Source: Cyathus striatus
Lineage: Eukaryota; Basidiomycota; Agaricomycetes; Agaricales; Nidulariaceae
Length of the DNA stretch: 64,000 nucleotides
Assembly (NCBI GenBank): GCA_025738555.1
Contig: JAOVFP010000002.1
Location: forward strand, 4,402,001 to 4,466,000
Direction of reading: 5' to 3'
Shown: piece by piece, positions 1 to 11,918 of the stretch
Numbering within the stretch: the first letter of the stretch is position 1
Layout: each line of letters starts with the position of its first letter
Notes under the pieces: generated by a model
The model's database searches: none
Told to the model about the DNA's origin: nothing
Seen by the model: the letters and a program-made list of their open reading frames with translations, nothing else
Made by a program: the position numbers and the translations under genes

Positions 1-225
1 ATAGTAACCATACAATTAATCACACACATTTTTGTGAGCTTGGAAGCAGAGCCGCCAGCGATCTTCTGTACCCGCAATTGAAGGAGCTCATTCTTCAGCT
101 CGAGGAGTTGCTTGGACAAGTCATTCTTAGACCTATTTAAGGATGAAGGTAAACGCAGTGGGTTGAGTGGAGGAGGTGAAGACGAACTTGGATTGGAGCT
201 CGTAGGCCTTGACTTTGCCGGGCAT
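1..225 (-). CDS. RPL35: 60S ribosomal protein uL29 (L35), 5' part
   Basis: Structural protein of the large cytosolic ribosomal subunit, near the exit tunnel. Read on the minus strand, the first exon gives [12 protein letters not shown]. After a short intron ending in TAG the frame continues [16 protein letters not shown] and then [17 protein letters not shown], which is the conserved N-terminus of eukaryotic L35. A second donor (GTGTGTG) follows directly, and the rest of the gene lies beyond base 1, so the CDS is truncated by the window edge. The start codon is 232 bp from the HIS6 start on the other strand, so the two genes share one short divergent promoter. The very short first exon is typical of fungal ribosomal protein genes. 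Identification is by direct recognition of the family sequence. Confidence 0.93.
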
Positions 226-457
226 TTTGGTAGTGTCTATGGAGAGCAGGGATCAGCAAGATGATAGAGATGAAGGACGGAGAAGCGGCGTACGGACCTT
301 GAGGAGCGTCGTACGGGACGATGGACTAGACTAGAGCACGTACATTTCTGTCCTGAACCTTATTTTTCGGAACTGTATCGTTATGCCCACGCCACACGTA
401 AATCTTATCTTATCTCAAATCATAATATTATTCTATATTATTTATTTCCCTTCACCA

Positions 458-1722
458 ATGTCTTCTCGTCATAGTCTCTTCCGCCCTTGCATCGACCTCC
501 ACGATGGAAAGGTCAAGCAGATTGTTGGGGGATCCCTCTCCGACACCGCACCTCAATCCTTGAAAACTAACTTCGTCTCAAGGCGTGTCGAATGATTTCG
601 TGTCGTTCTCGTGCAGCGTTAACTTCCAAACTCCTGCAACCAGACAGTCCTCTGCCGAGTTCGCTCTGATGTACAAGCAGAATGATCTACAAGGCGCGCA
701 TATTATCAAGCTAGGGCCTGGGAATGATTCTTCTGCAAAAGAAGCTCTGGCAGCGTGGCCTGGTACTTGTCTATATATTTCACTATTCTACTGTTGGGAT
801 ACATATGACTCTTAGGTGGACTTCAAATCGGCGGCAGGATAACAGATACAAATGCGCAAGAGTGGATAGATGCCGGCGCAAGCAAGGTTTGTCGGCACTA
901 GTTCGTTTACCATACTCAACTCAGTCTCCTTTCCAGGTTATCGTTACGTCTTACTTATTCCCTGGCGGCCAATTCTCCTTGGATCGGTTGAAGCTAATTT
1001 CATCCATCGTGGGGAAGGATAGGCTGGTAGTCGATGTTAGGTTAGTCCTCGTCCCACTTCTGCTCGATTGTATCCAATTGTTATCTTGCAGCTGTCGTCG
1101 AAGGGGTGATAAATGGTTGGTTGCAATGAACAAATGGCAGGATATAACAGACATGGAAGTGTGTCAAGGTCCTTTCTAGCGCTTGTTGTGTGATTCCCCA
1201 AGCTAAAGCATACCTAAGAGTCCCTCGACCTCTTGTCGAACTACTGCAGGCAAGTCTTTGTCATGACCGACTTTTTAGCGCGTTCTAAGATTGAGCAGTG
1301 AGTTTCTAATCCATGCTGCCGATGTGGAGGGTCTGTGTCAGGGTATTGACGAGAAACTCGTTGAAAGTAAGTTTGAAAATTCTTATTCTTGTGGAAAGTC
1401 TAATATTTCTTCGCGTAGAGTTGGGTCAGTGGGTAAAAATCCCAACAACATATGCTGGCGGTGCAAAATGTACGCTCCTAAATCGTTCTACATCATGTTA
1501 ATATTAATGGAATATACGTACAGCCATTGACGATCTCGAATTAGTGGATCGTCTTTCTGGAGGCATCGTTGATTTAACTTTCGGAAGGTAGCCGTGTGCC
1601 TATCTTGTATACTTTTTTCGTTCGCTGACAATTGCCCTAGCTCCCTCGATATTTTTGGCGGCTCGCAGGTTAGATTCCTCGACTTGGTTGAAAAGAATCA
1701 AAAGGCACGACTGTCGGAATAA
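458..1722 (+). CDS. HIS6: Phosphoribosylformimino-5-aminoimidazole carboxamide ribotide isomerase (HIS6)
   Basis: Fourth step of histidine biosynthesis: Amadori isomerisation of ProFAR to PRFAR on a (beta/alpha)8 barrel, in the cytosol. The spliced protein is about 263 aa, the usual length. It starts [21 protein letters not shown]; the conserved aspartate of CIDLHDG is the barrel catalytic residue. Further conserved blocks are [32 protein letters not shown] (second catalytic aspartate) and the C-terminal phosphate-binding [10 protein letters not shown]. About eight exons are needed. Frame continuity requires two introns starting with GC rather than GT: 583-643, and 1250-1298, where the donor is the textbook AG|GCAAGT. 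The ATG at 458 is chosen because it directly precedes the conserved N-terminus. The gene is divergent from the L35 gene and convergent with the transhydrogenase gene. Confidence 0.93.
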
Positions 1723-1798
1723 TTGCAGTCACAATCCTATTTTGAGCAAATGTAACGTATGTATGTATGAAGTAGCAATCAAAGTGGGTATCAGGAAT

Positions 1799-3876
1799 TT
1801 AATATTCAAGTGATCCTTCCAAAATTTTGGCCAAATGCTCTCTTCCATCCGACCCGACGACATCACCTATTCCGGGTGCCAAATCCAACACACGGCGTTG
1901 TGGAATAGTACCGTCAACGAGCATGTTGACGTCGCTTGCTTTGTACCTAAGTATGGATGAAAATGAGCTCTGGGAATGAATCAGGATTGGTGGACACGCT
2001 TACCCAACAGCCTTCAAACCGCGAGGCACACCGAGTCCGTCTAGGAAGCGCGCAATAGATTCATACAGATGGGCACCGAGTTCTACGTCCGGGATCTTGG
2101 TTATAGAAGGGTCCGACTCCGATACGCTGTTGAAAATGGCGAGGGCTTGGCGATGACGGTCAGGGGAAGACGGTGCTGTGAACTGGAAGACTGGATAGAA
2201 TGTTAAAGCTGCGCAGGACATGGATATTGTATCAATTTACCAGCAGGACCGGTTAATGCAACACTAACTCCGTGAGGAATGATTGGTGAATCAGTAACGT
2301 ATCCGGGGTGTTTATACTTGGGACCTTTCTTATTGAGTCCAGAAATCTAAGGAATAGGTTATAAAACTTCGTCAAGACGTGAAGAAACGGGACATACTGG
2401 GTAACTCATCCCATGGCACAGGTGAACGCCAGCATTTCCAAAACCAATTCCAGCGAAGGAAGATGCCAACCTGAATCCTATATTGGTTAATGTATTTAAT
2501 CTCGGATTGGGTGGTCATACAGCATCTGGCGCCTCGCCTCTTCATCGCCGCGGTTTTTTGCAATACGCGGTAGATACTTGACTGTTGTCCTCAAAGCCCA
2601 CAAAGAAAAGATATCGGCAACAGGGTTGCTACCTTGGTATGCTGGCCGAAGGATGGGGTTTGCTGGCCTGGGGGTGCGTTCCGTGTATCTGTGATTAGGT
2701 CAGGTTGAATGTACATCGGGAAATGATAGGAGAACATAACTAACGGGATGGCAGTGAAACTTTCCATGCTGTGGAATAACACGTCTAAACCAGCACTAAT
2801 GTGAACTTCAGTCGGACAGGACTCCGTGTTATGTGTGTCCTGATGGAATGCTTAAGTAGACTTCTGACGTTGATTTAGGAAGGCGACGTACGACAATGCC
2901 TAGAACAGGTTTCATTGCACGGTTAGCAATTCCTGTCTTGAATGAGCGGGAGGTAATATCCAAAATAGCGGTCCCGGTAGTCTCTGAACCGGTGCCTGCG
3001 GTTGTGGGGATGGCAATGAGAGGTCGAAGTGGTTGTGAAATGGGTAGCCCCTTTCCAACGGGGGCATTGATGAAGTCCATGAGATCGGCATCTTTATAAA
3101 CGCTGAAGCTGACGAAAGCTTTGAGGGCATGTGCAAAGAGAAAATAAGATTGACAGGCTCACAGATTGGCTGCTTTGGCGGTATCAATGACACTTCCACC
3201 TCCAACACTAGGTGACGTAAAAGGACGGGGATAGAAGAGAGTAAGAATGGACGTACGCCAAGAAGTGACTAAAGTCGCGTTCCCTAGTCCAGGCAATAGC
3301 GTCTCTCCAGCTGTCCTCGGTGGGCTCTGCGACCACGCTGTCGTAGACCTCGAAGGGGAGGTCGGCTTCTGCATCGAGAGCTTGGAGGGCCTGGCAGGTG
3401 GTGTGAGAGGATTACGGGCAAAAGAATACGTGTGGTTGGTGCTTACGGTCTTCATGGGACGAAGCTTTGCGACGTTTGGATCAGTAAATACGGCAACCTA
3501 GTATTGAATTGGACGGCAATGAGCAAGAGGTTCGGAAGATGGAAGGCGACGGCTGAGGTACTTTGCGAGCCTTCATGTTTTTAAGATCCATGCCGACTTC
3601 TGCGGTGACACCGTCTCCGAATCTGAGGTTGGAGGCAGCTACCTGGTGGGGATGAAAGTAAGAAGGGGCGTTGGGGTTGAAGGTGAAGGATGAAATGGAG
3701 AATACCTCGAAAGCATACTCCTTCTCGATGGCGGCGACAGGAGTAGCAAAGTTGCGCAGCTGGTTGATGGCGTGTACGGCGGCGTGGGGGTGGGATGGAC
3801 GACAGGCGTGGCAGGGACAGGAGGAGTGCTGGGCAGCGTTGATGAGGCGGAGGATGGAGTTCCGGGAGGCAGCCAT
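1799..3876 (-). CDS. Hydroxyacid-oxoacid transhydrogenase, mitochondrial (iron-containing ADH family)
   Basis: Probable mitochondrial enzyme coupling oxidation of a 2/4-hydroxyacid such as 4-hydroxybutyrate to reduction of 2-oxoglutarate, with bound NAD and iron (ADHFE1 family). On the minus strand the first exon starts [16 protein letters not shown], a basic Ser/Ala-rich presequence. Later exons carry [15 protein letters not shown], the glycine-rich nucleotide-binding segment of iron-ADHs, and [16 protein letters not shown], another family signature. The last exon reads [30 protein letters not shown] then stop; the LAPG and EHLAKILE blocks are typical of the family. The gene is split by many short introns. 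The start at 3876 is preferred over an in-frame upstream Met because it begins the presequence. The substrate is inferred from the family only. Confidence 0.88.
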
Positions 3877-4291
3877 GGGAGAGCGGGGAGAATGCAAGCG
3901 GGTTTCCCCACATTTAAAGCACAAGATTGCGGGGAAGGCACGTGCTTGCCGACCGAGGATGCTCGGAGTCGCGGAGTTGAGCAGTGTTGGTCACATGATT
4001 GATATCAGGCCGAGGCTGGAACAGGCTGGCATCTGCAGAGAGCGCAGCAAAGGCAAAGGTAGACCGCAGCATGAATATTTAAATAGTTAAGCTTAAGAGT
4101 GATATAGATATATGTTTTATATTATTATCATATGTGTTTTATGTTTTTGTGGGTGTGATGTGTGATATATCATCTAAATACTGAGTTTGTAAATTAGACG
4201 CCAACTGAGCCCCTTCTTTTCTTGCACCCACCCACTGCTGGGTTCACCCGTTCACACTCCTTCCCCACTCTCTTTATCCCTCCCTTCCTTC
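3877..4291. other. Divergent intergenic region between transhydrogenase and protease genes
   Basis: Shared upstream region of two divergent genes. It has an AT-rich stretch at about 4075-4195 and a pyrimidine-rich run just before the protease start (4203-4290), as is common upstream of basidiomycete start codons. No coding potential or repeat was seen. Confidence 0.5.
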
Positions 4292-6508
4292 ATGAATCCT
4301 TCTTTTCTCCTCTTCATCGCCCTCGCGGCCCTCTCCTCCCCCGCCGTCGCCCACAAATTCACCATCAAACAAATCAAGAATCAGAGTCTCCAGCGAAGAG
4401 GCCTCTCCCCGTCCGACCTCCAGCTCAATGTCCTTGACACAGCAGACACCGATTCTCCCGACCTCGAGTATGTCCATTGTCCATGTCTCTTCCCGCAACT
4501 CACCCCTTTTCCAGAACCGTACATGACCTGATTTACATGGCCAACGTCAGTCTTTATGCTCTTTCCTTTTGTCCCCCCTTCCAGCTCACTCTCCTTTCAA
4601 ACAGATCACTATTGCCGGCGTTGGTCAGTGCCTTCTCCCCTACCATCATCCCCCGCGTGCTCAATGAACTGTCTCCTCAGAGTATCCCGTCCAACTCGAC
4701 ACCGGTTCCTCTGATCTATGGATTAAAGGAGACCAGCATCCCACACCAGATACAAACCAGACCGTTTGTCTCCCCGCTCTATCCTTCCTTCTTTCCACCT
4801 AATCTCACCTTCATTCTCAGGATATGACATATAACCTTACTGTAAGCATTCCTACCTAATCTGTCCGTGCTTCTATCGCTCACCCAGCCCCCTCCTTCCA
4901 GTATGCCATTGGTTGGGCTTACGGAAATGTTGCCTATGCCCCGGTAGAATTTATCGGGTAATTACATGTCTTAGCATCATTACTTCCCCCGTATATTGTT
5001 TTTACGCTTAATTGATAGGTTGTCTGTCCCTTCACAAGCTTTCCTCGACGTTTCCAACGTCGTCAATCCTGCCTTGCAATATGGAGCCAAAGGAATTGTC
5101 GGCCTTGGCTTTACCTCTCTGTCCACCATCGATGCACTCGTCAATGCCACAAAGTCATCAGCCGGTCGAAGTCTTCTTTACAATTTTTTTGAGATTCATC
5201 AGGGCGAACCCAATTTTCTTGCCTTTGCCTTGCAGCGTAGCACAGAGGAAAATGATGAAGTCGAAGGAAGCTTTTCGATTGGCACGTTGGCTCGCTCTGA
5301 AAATGTTCATGTGCCATCTAATATGCATTGCAGGTGAATACGAGCCTGAATATGCGAATGTCGTCGGAAATGAGCCCATCCCGACTTGGCCAGTCAATTC
5401 TCCAAAACGCTGGAATGTTCTTCTGGACGCCGTTATAGTAAATGACACAATCACAGTTCCAACTACTGACGTTATTGGCGCCCCAAATAATAAAGCTGTT
5501 GTCCTCATGGATAGCGGAGCCTCTTACACGTGCGTCTTGCTAGCTGTCATAAGTTAGTTAACGTTAACCTTCTGTACTAGCTATGCGCCTACTAATATCT
5601 GTGAGGCAATCTACGGCAACGTTACAGGAGCACGCTACGATAGCACCATCAATCAATGGGTCGTGCCTTGCGACGCAGAGATTAACATGGCTCTACAAAT
5701 AGGGTATATCCAATAACATTACGTATCTGTGTCTATTCCAACACCTTCATTTACAGTGGTCAAGTATTCCCAATCCACCCCCTGGACCTTACACCTACAG
5801 GCTTAACAGACAATTCTACCTGTTATGGATCTTTCATTCCCCAGTCTGTGCCCATAGGAAACGGGCAATTGTTAGTCTTTCCTCTTTATAGATTCCGGTA
5901 TCTAGACTGAATTGTCTCGATAGTGACTGGCTAATTGGTGACAACTTCCTTCGCTCAGTTTATTCAGTTTACGATTTCGGCGACTTTGATGAATCTGGTA
6001 AAATGGGCAACCCCTACATGAAATTGTTGTCCATCATCGATCCGGATGAAGCGTCCATTGAGTTCCACAACGCCCGTGGAGGCACCCCAGAACCAACATC
6101 ACATTTACGGGGCTGAATGGCGTTTCCGTAGCCCCATCTTTCTCCATCTCCAATGATATTTCCTCATCGCTGGAGAGGATTGGGAAATACTTACCCATAA
6201 TGCTAGGAATCGTTGCCCTGAATGCGCTCGTTCTTATTGTTCTCGCCATCGCAGGTCTGGTTATGTGCTGCAGAAGACTACGGAAACGCAAGAACGCCGG
6301 GCTCCGAACACGTACACCCCTTGGTAGAACGAGTCCCATGCCGATGAATCCTCGCAATACTTATGTCGCCGGTTACGGTCGCCCAGATACACATGTATAT
6401 GAGCCAGTGTCAATGGCACTCACAGAAGACACCTTTGTACCGCCGTCACCTGCGTTTCATGCCGATGGGGGTTCACGACCGGGCGATCGACCCAAATCGA
6501 TAGCTTAA
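4292..6508 (+). CDS. Membrane-anchored pepsin-type aspartic protease, with an apparent frameshift
   Basis: A1-family aspartic endopeptidase, probably secreted or cell-surface. The N-terminus MNPSFLLFIALAALSSPAVA is a signal peptide. The first catalytic motif is in VQLDTGSSDLWI and the second in VVLMDSGASYT; the fold continues to DWLIGDNFLRSVYSVYDFG. A juxtamembrane region, one membrane helix (about 6203-6275, LGIVALNALVLIVLA) and a basic, proline-rich cytoplasmic tail to 6508 follow. The frame breaks inside the CCCC run at 6085-6088. As given, translation passes GGTPEP and stops at 6114-6116, so helix and tail would be lost. One more C would join ...GGTPR to TNITFTGLNGVS and on into the helix. 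The break is either a sequencing error or a real one-base deletion. Several introns of about 50 nt are present. Family assignment is secure; substrate unknown. Confidence 0.88.
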
Positions 6509-6835
6509 ACTGCTCATTCGAGTAGGTATCATGCTAACGAGGTATTTTGGCCTCGACGTATCATATTTAGTAGTATTACGATTTCGGACGTTCTTTCGTG
6601 TGCTGTGTTGTCTAGGACGTTGTCTTGTTATATACATCTGGAGATTACATACTTAATCTATTACATATTTTTGGTTTTACCGCGTGGACTTTCGTATCAC
6701 TCTAAAATTCTATGTTTTATACATTCCAGGCGAATACAAATTCTCATGGGTATTAGCATAACATGTAGTAGAGTAAGTTCTGAGTAGTGATATAATATGA
6801 TATGTATTTATTAAATGTGAGTTATACGGAGTAAA
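6509..6835. other. Convergent intergenic region
   Basis: 3' flanks of two converging genes. It is AT-rich, as expected for polyadenylation regions. I see no gene, repeat or structured element in it. Confidence 0.5.
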
Positions 6836-8829
6836 TCATTTCCTGCCCGAGCGAGGCTCCCTTCTACCTACAACTATATCCTTGGGTAAGAAGTTGGAAT
6901 CATCTCTATTATTTAAAGTCTCCTTTGCATGTTCTGCGAGCTCTCTCCACCTCTTCACCTCTTCTGGGGATGAAAGACGATTACCTTCATCACCTCCAAT
7001 AACATGTTGCGCTGTCTCGAAGATTGCGGTGGCCAACTTTGAAACATAGAATGCCCTGTTTTTGACGATCTTGTTTGATTCATCGGTTATCTGTCTTTTC
7101 GAAGATAATATCCGGTCAATATCAAGATGGTCAATGATGCGTAGACACTGCCTCATGTGTGCGCGATTTTTGGTCGCCAACGATGTCTTTACCATACTGG
7201 AGAGACATTCCGCAGGAGGAAATATATTTCTTCCTTTGGGGCGCTCCATAAATCGCGGTTTCGGGGACACAGCGCCATCCATGAAATCATGGCTACGATA
7301 ACCAGTCATAAGTTCAAATGTTCGCATTGCAGCTTTCCAGTCCACGCTAAGCCAGCACACCTTAAACACCAGATCAAATGTCGTAATGGCGGGTCGAATG
7401 GCGGGACCATTTTCGCCTGTAATTTCTTGCCTAAACATCCATTCTAGGATTTCCAGGGCCTGTTCCCCTGCACCTGCCGGCGGCATGGTCAAAAGAGCAC
7501 GTAATATTTCCTCCATATGGGCGCGGTCAAGAATGGCTGTGCCACCCGATACAGGTGGCCGTCGCTGTACCTGTTTGAAAAAGTTCAAACAGAGTTCAGG
7601 CCTTTTGCTCAGGTTGCAGAGATGAAGAATGGCCGATAGTGATTGGGGTTGTAGAGGTAAAAGACCTTGTGTTTTTTCTTCTTCCGGACCAGATAGGCCA
7701 AAGTACTTGTACACAAGGTCGAAGGCTAAGTTGTGATCTGTAGGACGGCCAATAGACAGTGCAGAAATAGCGGCTGTAACAGTATGAGAATCGACGGTGA
7801 ATCCTAGGTTTTTTTCGACCAGTTTCATCATCTGATTCCAAAGTAGCCTTGCATCAGCAGCAGACTTGGCCGGCGGTACTGCCTTGGGACCCTTAGCACT
7901 GGCGGCGGATGATATTGCATGGAACATGGCAGTAAAAATAAACTGATTGGGTGCCATGGAACCACTGGTTTCCATAGCATAGTAGATATCGAATATGTCC
8001 TGATAATGACCTGAATCACCGAGGATTTTTATATATCCAACCAGTGGAAGGACGGATAACTCTGGACTTGCGGGATCATCCTTTTCGACAGAAGCTATAT
8101 GTCGCTGAAAGGCCTCATAGAGGGATCGGGCATTATCAAGCTGCCTTGGATATGATGCCCAGTCATCAATACGGGACAGACCGCTGAATACGGTTTGGAA
8201 TGTTCTAGTGGTGGGACTGAAGCCGCGTCGTTTGAGCTAGTGGTCGAGATGATTTATTTCAGTTGAGTAAGTCGGGTATGAGGAAAAGGATGAAAAGAAC
8301 GCACGTCAACATATAGTTGGTACCCAAGCTTGAAGCGTTTGTGCTTCATACACTCCCATATCAAAGTATTCCATACTTGGGTATTCTGTGCATCTAAAGG
8401 AGCGTTTTTTAACAGGGCGACTGCGTCTTCCAATTTTCCAGATTCGGAAAGTTTTTTGAGGCGGGATGAAAGGACATGAGGTTCCAAAAGTTTGATTTCG
8501 GCTTTGGGCTTTTTCTCGGAAGCGGGGTCGAAGTGCCTGGAGCGAAACTTGGGCTCTGGGTGGGATTGAGATGTTGAATGTTTTGAGGAGGAAGCAGTGT
8601 CCTTTTGAAGGGCCTGCCTGCGGATGTATCTGGGAAGGCTCGAGGGATCTTGAGGGTGGATGGTCTCTGCGGGGATGGGGGAGCGGCGGGCGAAAGTAGG
8701 TTTTGTTAGTTTGACACGCTGGGGTGCGGAGGAAGAGCGGGTGGAGGGACGAGTGGACGAGGATGTGGAGAGGGCGCGAGAGGAGGAAGAAAGGATGGTG
8801 AGGAGGCGGGTAGAGCTGGTGGTGGACAT
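6836..8829 (-). CDS. Pentatricopeptide-repeat-like protein, probably mitochondrial
   Basis: Likely organellar RNA-binding protein. Two long exons are joined across an intron at about 8238-8304 (minus-strand donor GTGCGT, acceptor CTAG). The N-terminus MSTTSSTRLLTILSSSSRAL is rich in Ser, Thr and Arg and looks like a mitochondrial presequence. The body is helical with degenerate 35-residue units, for example VWNTLIWECMKHKRFKLGYQLYVD and the segment containing TFDLVFKVCWLSVDWKAAMRTFELM. About 640 residues in total. The start at 8829 is preferred over the in-frame Met at 8883 because it opens the presequence. The repeats are weak, so the exact PPR subgroup and the target RNA cannot be stated. 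Confidence 0.75.
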
Positions 8830-8989
8830 GGTTAAGAACTCCAACGCATGAATTCGAAAATGGAATACAGACTCACGTGGCATGGCTAAGATCTAAGATT
8901 AGATATGGCGATCACTGATGTCGGTCAACTCTAATCTTTCAGTTCTCCTAAGAATTAAAAGACACGATATTCAATATTCAAACTTGCAA

Positions 8990-9029
8990 GATACAAAGAT
9001 ACAAAGATACAAAGATGCAAAGATACAAT
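8990..9029. repeat. 8-bp tandem repeat GATACAAA x5
   Basis: Five head-to-tail units of GATACAAA, the fourth being GATGCAAA and the fifth GATACAAT, followed by ATATTCAATATTCAATATT. It lies in the divergent promoter region (8830-9209) between the PPR gene and the secreted-protein gene. Confidence 0.9.
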
Positions 9030-9209
9030 ATTATATTCAATATTCAATATTACTTACATCCACCACTCCATGCACACAACCTCACCTCCACCGCTTCAAA
9101 TTCGGACAATCCTCTACTTCCACGTCGTCATCTGCGATGCTTTTCCGCCATTTAAATTCATCTCTTTTGCATCCCTGCTCTCCTTGACTACTCCACATAC
9201 CCACTCACC

Positions 9210-9889
9210 ATGTCTGCCTTCCACCTTGCATTCTTTGCTCTCTGCCTTTTCTCCCTCGCCCTCGCAATTCCTACATGGGAGGGTATCAACCTCCGAGGCT
9301 CTATTGGCTCCCTTGTTCCTGGCACATCCTACATCGAAGCCCTTGGTCCTGCTCGAGGCAATGAAAAATCGCAATTAAGACACTTGTCTCTTCCAGTTCC
9401 AGGTTCGTATCATCACCGCCCATGTATCCCAACTACATCATAACACATTCCAGGAAACCCCGGAAATCTCACCGTAATGCCCAACTATAGGGCACCGGGG
9501 CTGTTCTACGTCGGCCAAAATCAGCTGTGGAACTTTGTCAACGAGACTGCCATATTCCCAGTGAATGCCATCAACGTCACCAGCACCTCCGAGTTTCCTC
9601 TTCAACTTATTGTCGGAACCAAGCGAACTGGCATATCCACCGGATCTTGGCGATGGAGGGGTACCATGTTATACTATGACCAAGGATCCAGAGGAAACCA
9701 AGGTCTTTTCTACACCTGCACAACCAATAGTGGCCTGCCTGGAGTTTTCATGTTTCTTCAACCGTAAGCCTACATCTTGCACCTCCGCCAATCCCATTTT
9801 CTGACTTACGTACCAGTTCACCCACCCCCCCGGGCTGTGACACTTTAACTCTCCACAGTTTCAGCAGAGATCACCTCGAGAAATTCTGA
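9210..9889 (+). CDS. Small secreted protein of unknown function
   Basis: About 192 aa from three exons. The first intron has donor CCAG|GTTCG and acceptor TTCCAG; the second has donor GTAAGC and acceptor TACCAG. The N-terminus MSAFHLAFFALCLFSLALA is a clear signal peptide. The mature part holds NLTVMPNYRAPGLFYVGQNQ, several possible N-glycosylation sites (NLT, NET, NVT), and an aromatic block (GSWRWRGTMLYYDQ, GLFYTC). Two cysteines lie near the C-terminus. No membrane segment or GPI signal is visible. I do not recognise the family with certainty; the pattern resembles fungal secreted domains found alone or in wall-associated proteins. Function is unknown. Confidence 0.72.
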
Positions 9890-9962
9890 TCCCCACACAC
9901 ATATGTTATGTATGCATTAAAGAATAAAATTGTATATTTAAATCGCTCCATACAGAAGTACC

Positions 9963-11700
9963 TTACAACTTCTTCTTTTCATGAATAGTGAGGTTTACAC
10001 GTCTCGCCAAGAAGCCAAACACAAAGACGCTAAAGAAAGCTGCTGCGACTGCTATGGGTTTCTTGAGATGTGCGCTCGTGGAAACCTTATACGAGACCTA
10101 ATGACCTCATGTAAGCAACGTTCTACTCTTTTGACTTACGAGCTACGTACATAGATGCTCTGTGCCTGCTTGATGGTCAAATCTTTGTACTCGAATGTCA
10201 GTTCGGGACGACCGATAGTGTCCAAATAGGCGATATGGGTCGAGATCTGGTTTTCCAGCGCAGGGAAAGGAGGGAAGAATTCGATATCCCTAAATAACGT
10301 TATTTGAAACTGAAAACTGTAGAAACTTATCGCTCAAACGTACGTGGCGCCCTCGGGTAAAATGATGTTGACCTCGGCATCGTTCACTACTGCCCCGGGA
10401 TAAGGGGTCATAATCGGGACTTCGACAATATATTTGCCAGATGACTTGTCGTAGCTTGTGGAGTCATGAAGGGGGGCATCCCAGCCAAGAGTGAAAGTGT
10501 AATTCCAACCGCCGAGAAGAGGGTATCGGGGTCGAAGCTCGAGAATGCTATACTGGCTTCCTTGCCTCCCTTTTGGAACAGAAGGAGCTACTCGCAGGCG
10601 AGAGGTCGATACATTACCAATCTGATCATAGTAGTACGTGTTTCGGATGCCAGCCGGGAGGTGAAGAGAAAGAGCTGGAAGGATGTGTGGGGACGGCTTC
10701 TTGTAAAATGTTTGGGACTGATGTTCTAAACGTGAGAAGTGTCCTTTAAGCCTATATAGACGATGTAAACATCGTCATCCACATATACTCTAGAAAACTT
10801 ACGCAGGTCCAGCATTATGCAGAGTAATATCGTCTTGAGTGTTAACATTGGCGCCCCAGTGACTAATTTCGACAGAGCGCTTCAGCTTCACAATTTCAAG
10901 GACAGGTTGGTCGTGATAGTAGTGGATTGTAATGGGTTGTTGGTACTTGGAGATGAACTCGTGGCTTGCAGATGGAGGCATGTCTTCAAATGGTCCATAA
11001 GTTACAGTAGCGCCAGACTTGGTCACTGAAGACTCTTTAATGAAGTTATCGACGTCTTCGGGAGTGGTGTACGAGATTATCCGGGGAGCAATTGCCCTAC
11101 ATGCGCTGTAAGTTTCAGGGTAAACGATGGAACAACGACACGAACCTCAACTTAGTCCGCTGTACACCGGTTGAATATGGGCTTAATACGAAAAGATCCG
11201 TTATATACTTGAGCGCCTGATCGTCTTTCTGCGCAGCACTTTCTGGCCAAGGGAAGGTTGCATGGGCGAGGACGGTTTCAACGACAATCGTAGACGTTTT
11301 GTTAACAGAAATTGGCTTTGGAAGAGTGATATCTACGAGGTGATAGTCCCTGCAAAAATCACGGTATGTACTTGGCGACTTTGCAACAATGAGATATAAA
11401 ATGTACGCACTTTCCGGTATCCACAGTATGCTCCTGGATGGCGAGAGGTTTTTGCTGGCCCTTCAGTTTGGCTTCAAGCCAACTTGTCTTCTGGCGTTCG
11501 CTTTGGCTGAGGGCAATGGTATAAACGCGGGCATTGTCCTCCAAGGCCTTAACAGCATAGGTAGTAGTGACGTGTACGACTGCTCCTCCAAGCTCGACGG
11601 TGCGAACGATGGCTGTATTTTCAAAAGACTGGGTGGATGCTGAGACAGACAGGGCAATAAATAAAAGATAGCAAGACAGAGCTCGCCACAGAGGGAGCAT
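9963..11700 (-). CDS. OST1: Oligosaccharyltransferase subunit OST1 (ribophorin I)
   Basis: Subunit of the ER oligosaccharyltransferase that transfers the dolichol-linked glycan to asparagines of nascent proteins. The minus-strand start MLPLWRALSCYLLFIALSVS is a signal peptide, followed by the luminal ribophorin I domain: ENTAIVRTVELGGAVVHVTT, FVLSPYSTGVQRTKLR, ISYTTPEDVDNFIKE, TYGPFEDMPP, VEISHWGANVN, ILELRPRYPLLGGWNYTFTL. The C-terminus has one membrane helix (IAVAAAFFSVFVFGFL) and a short lysine-rich cytosolic tail ending HEKKKL, with lysines positioned as in an ER-retention signal. Several short introns are present. The blocks match the family in order and length. The gene is convergent with the secreted-protein gene, 73 bp apart. 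Confidence 0.93.
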
Positions 11701-11918
11701 CTTTGGAGGAAGGATGAAGACAAACAAAGGATTAGTTGAGAACCAGGCTATTTTGATCGGATACCTCACACGCAGACGTGTCCACCGTCGCGCTGTTACT
11801 ATTTTTAGCAGAATAGGAACTTCAACTTCGACAGTCCAACCAATTTTCCTAACAGTACTGAATAAATTGATGACATATATCAACATTATATATATATTAA
11901 TGTGTAGTTGAACTATGT

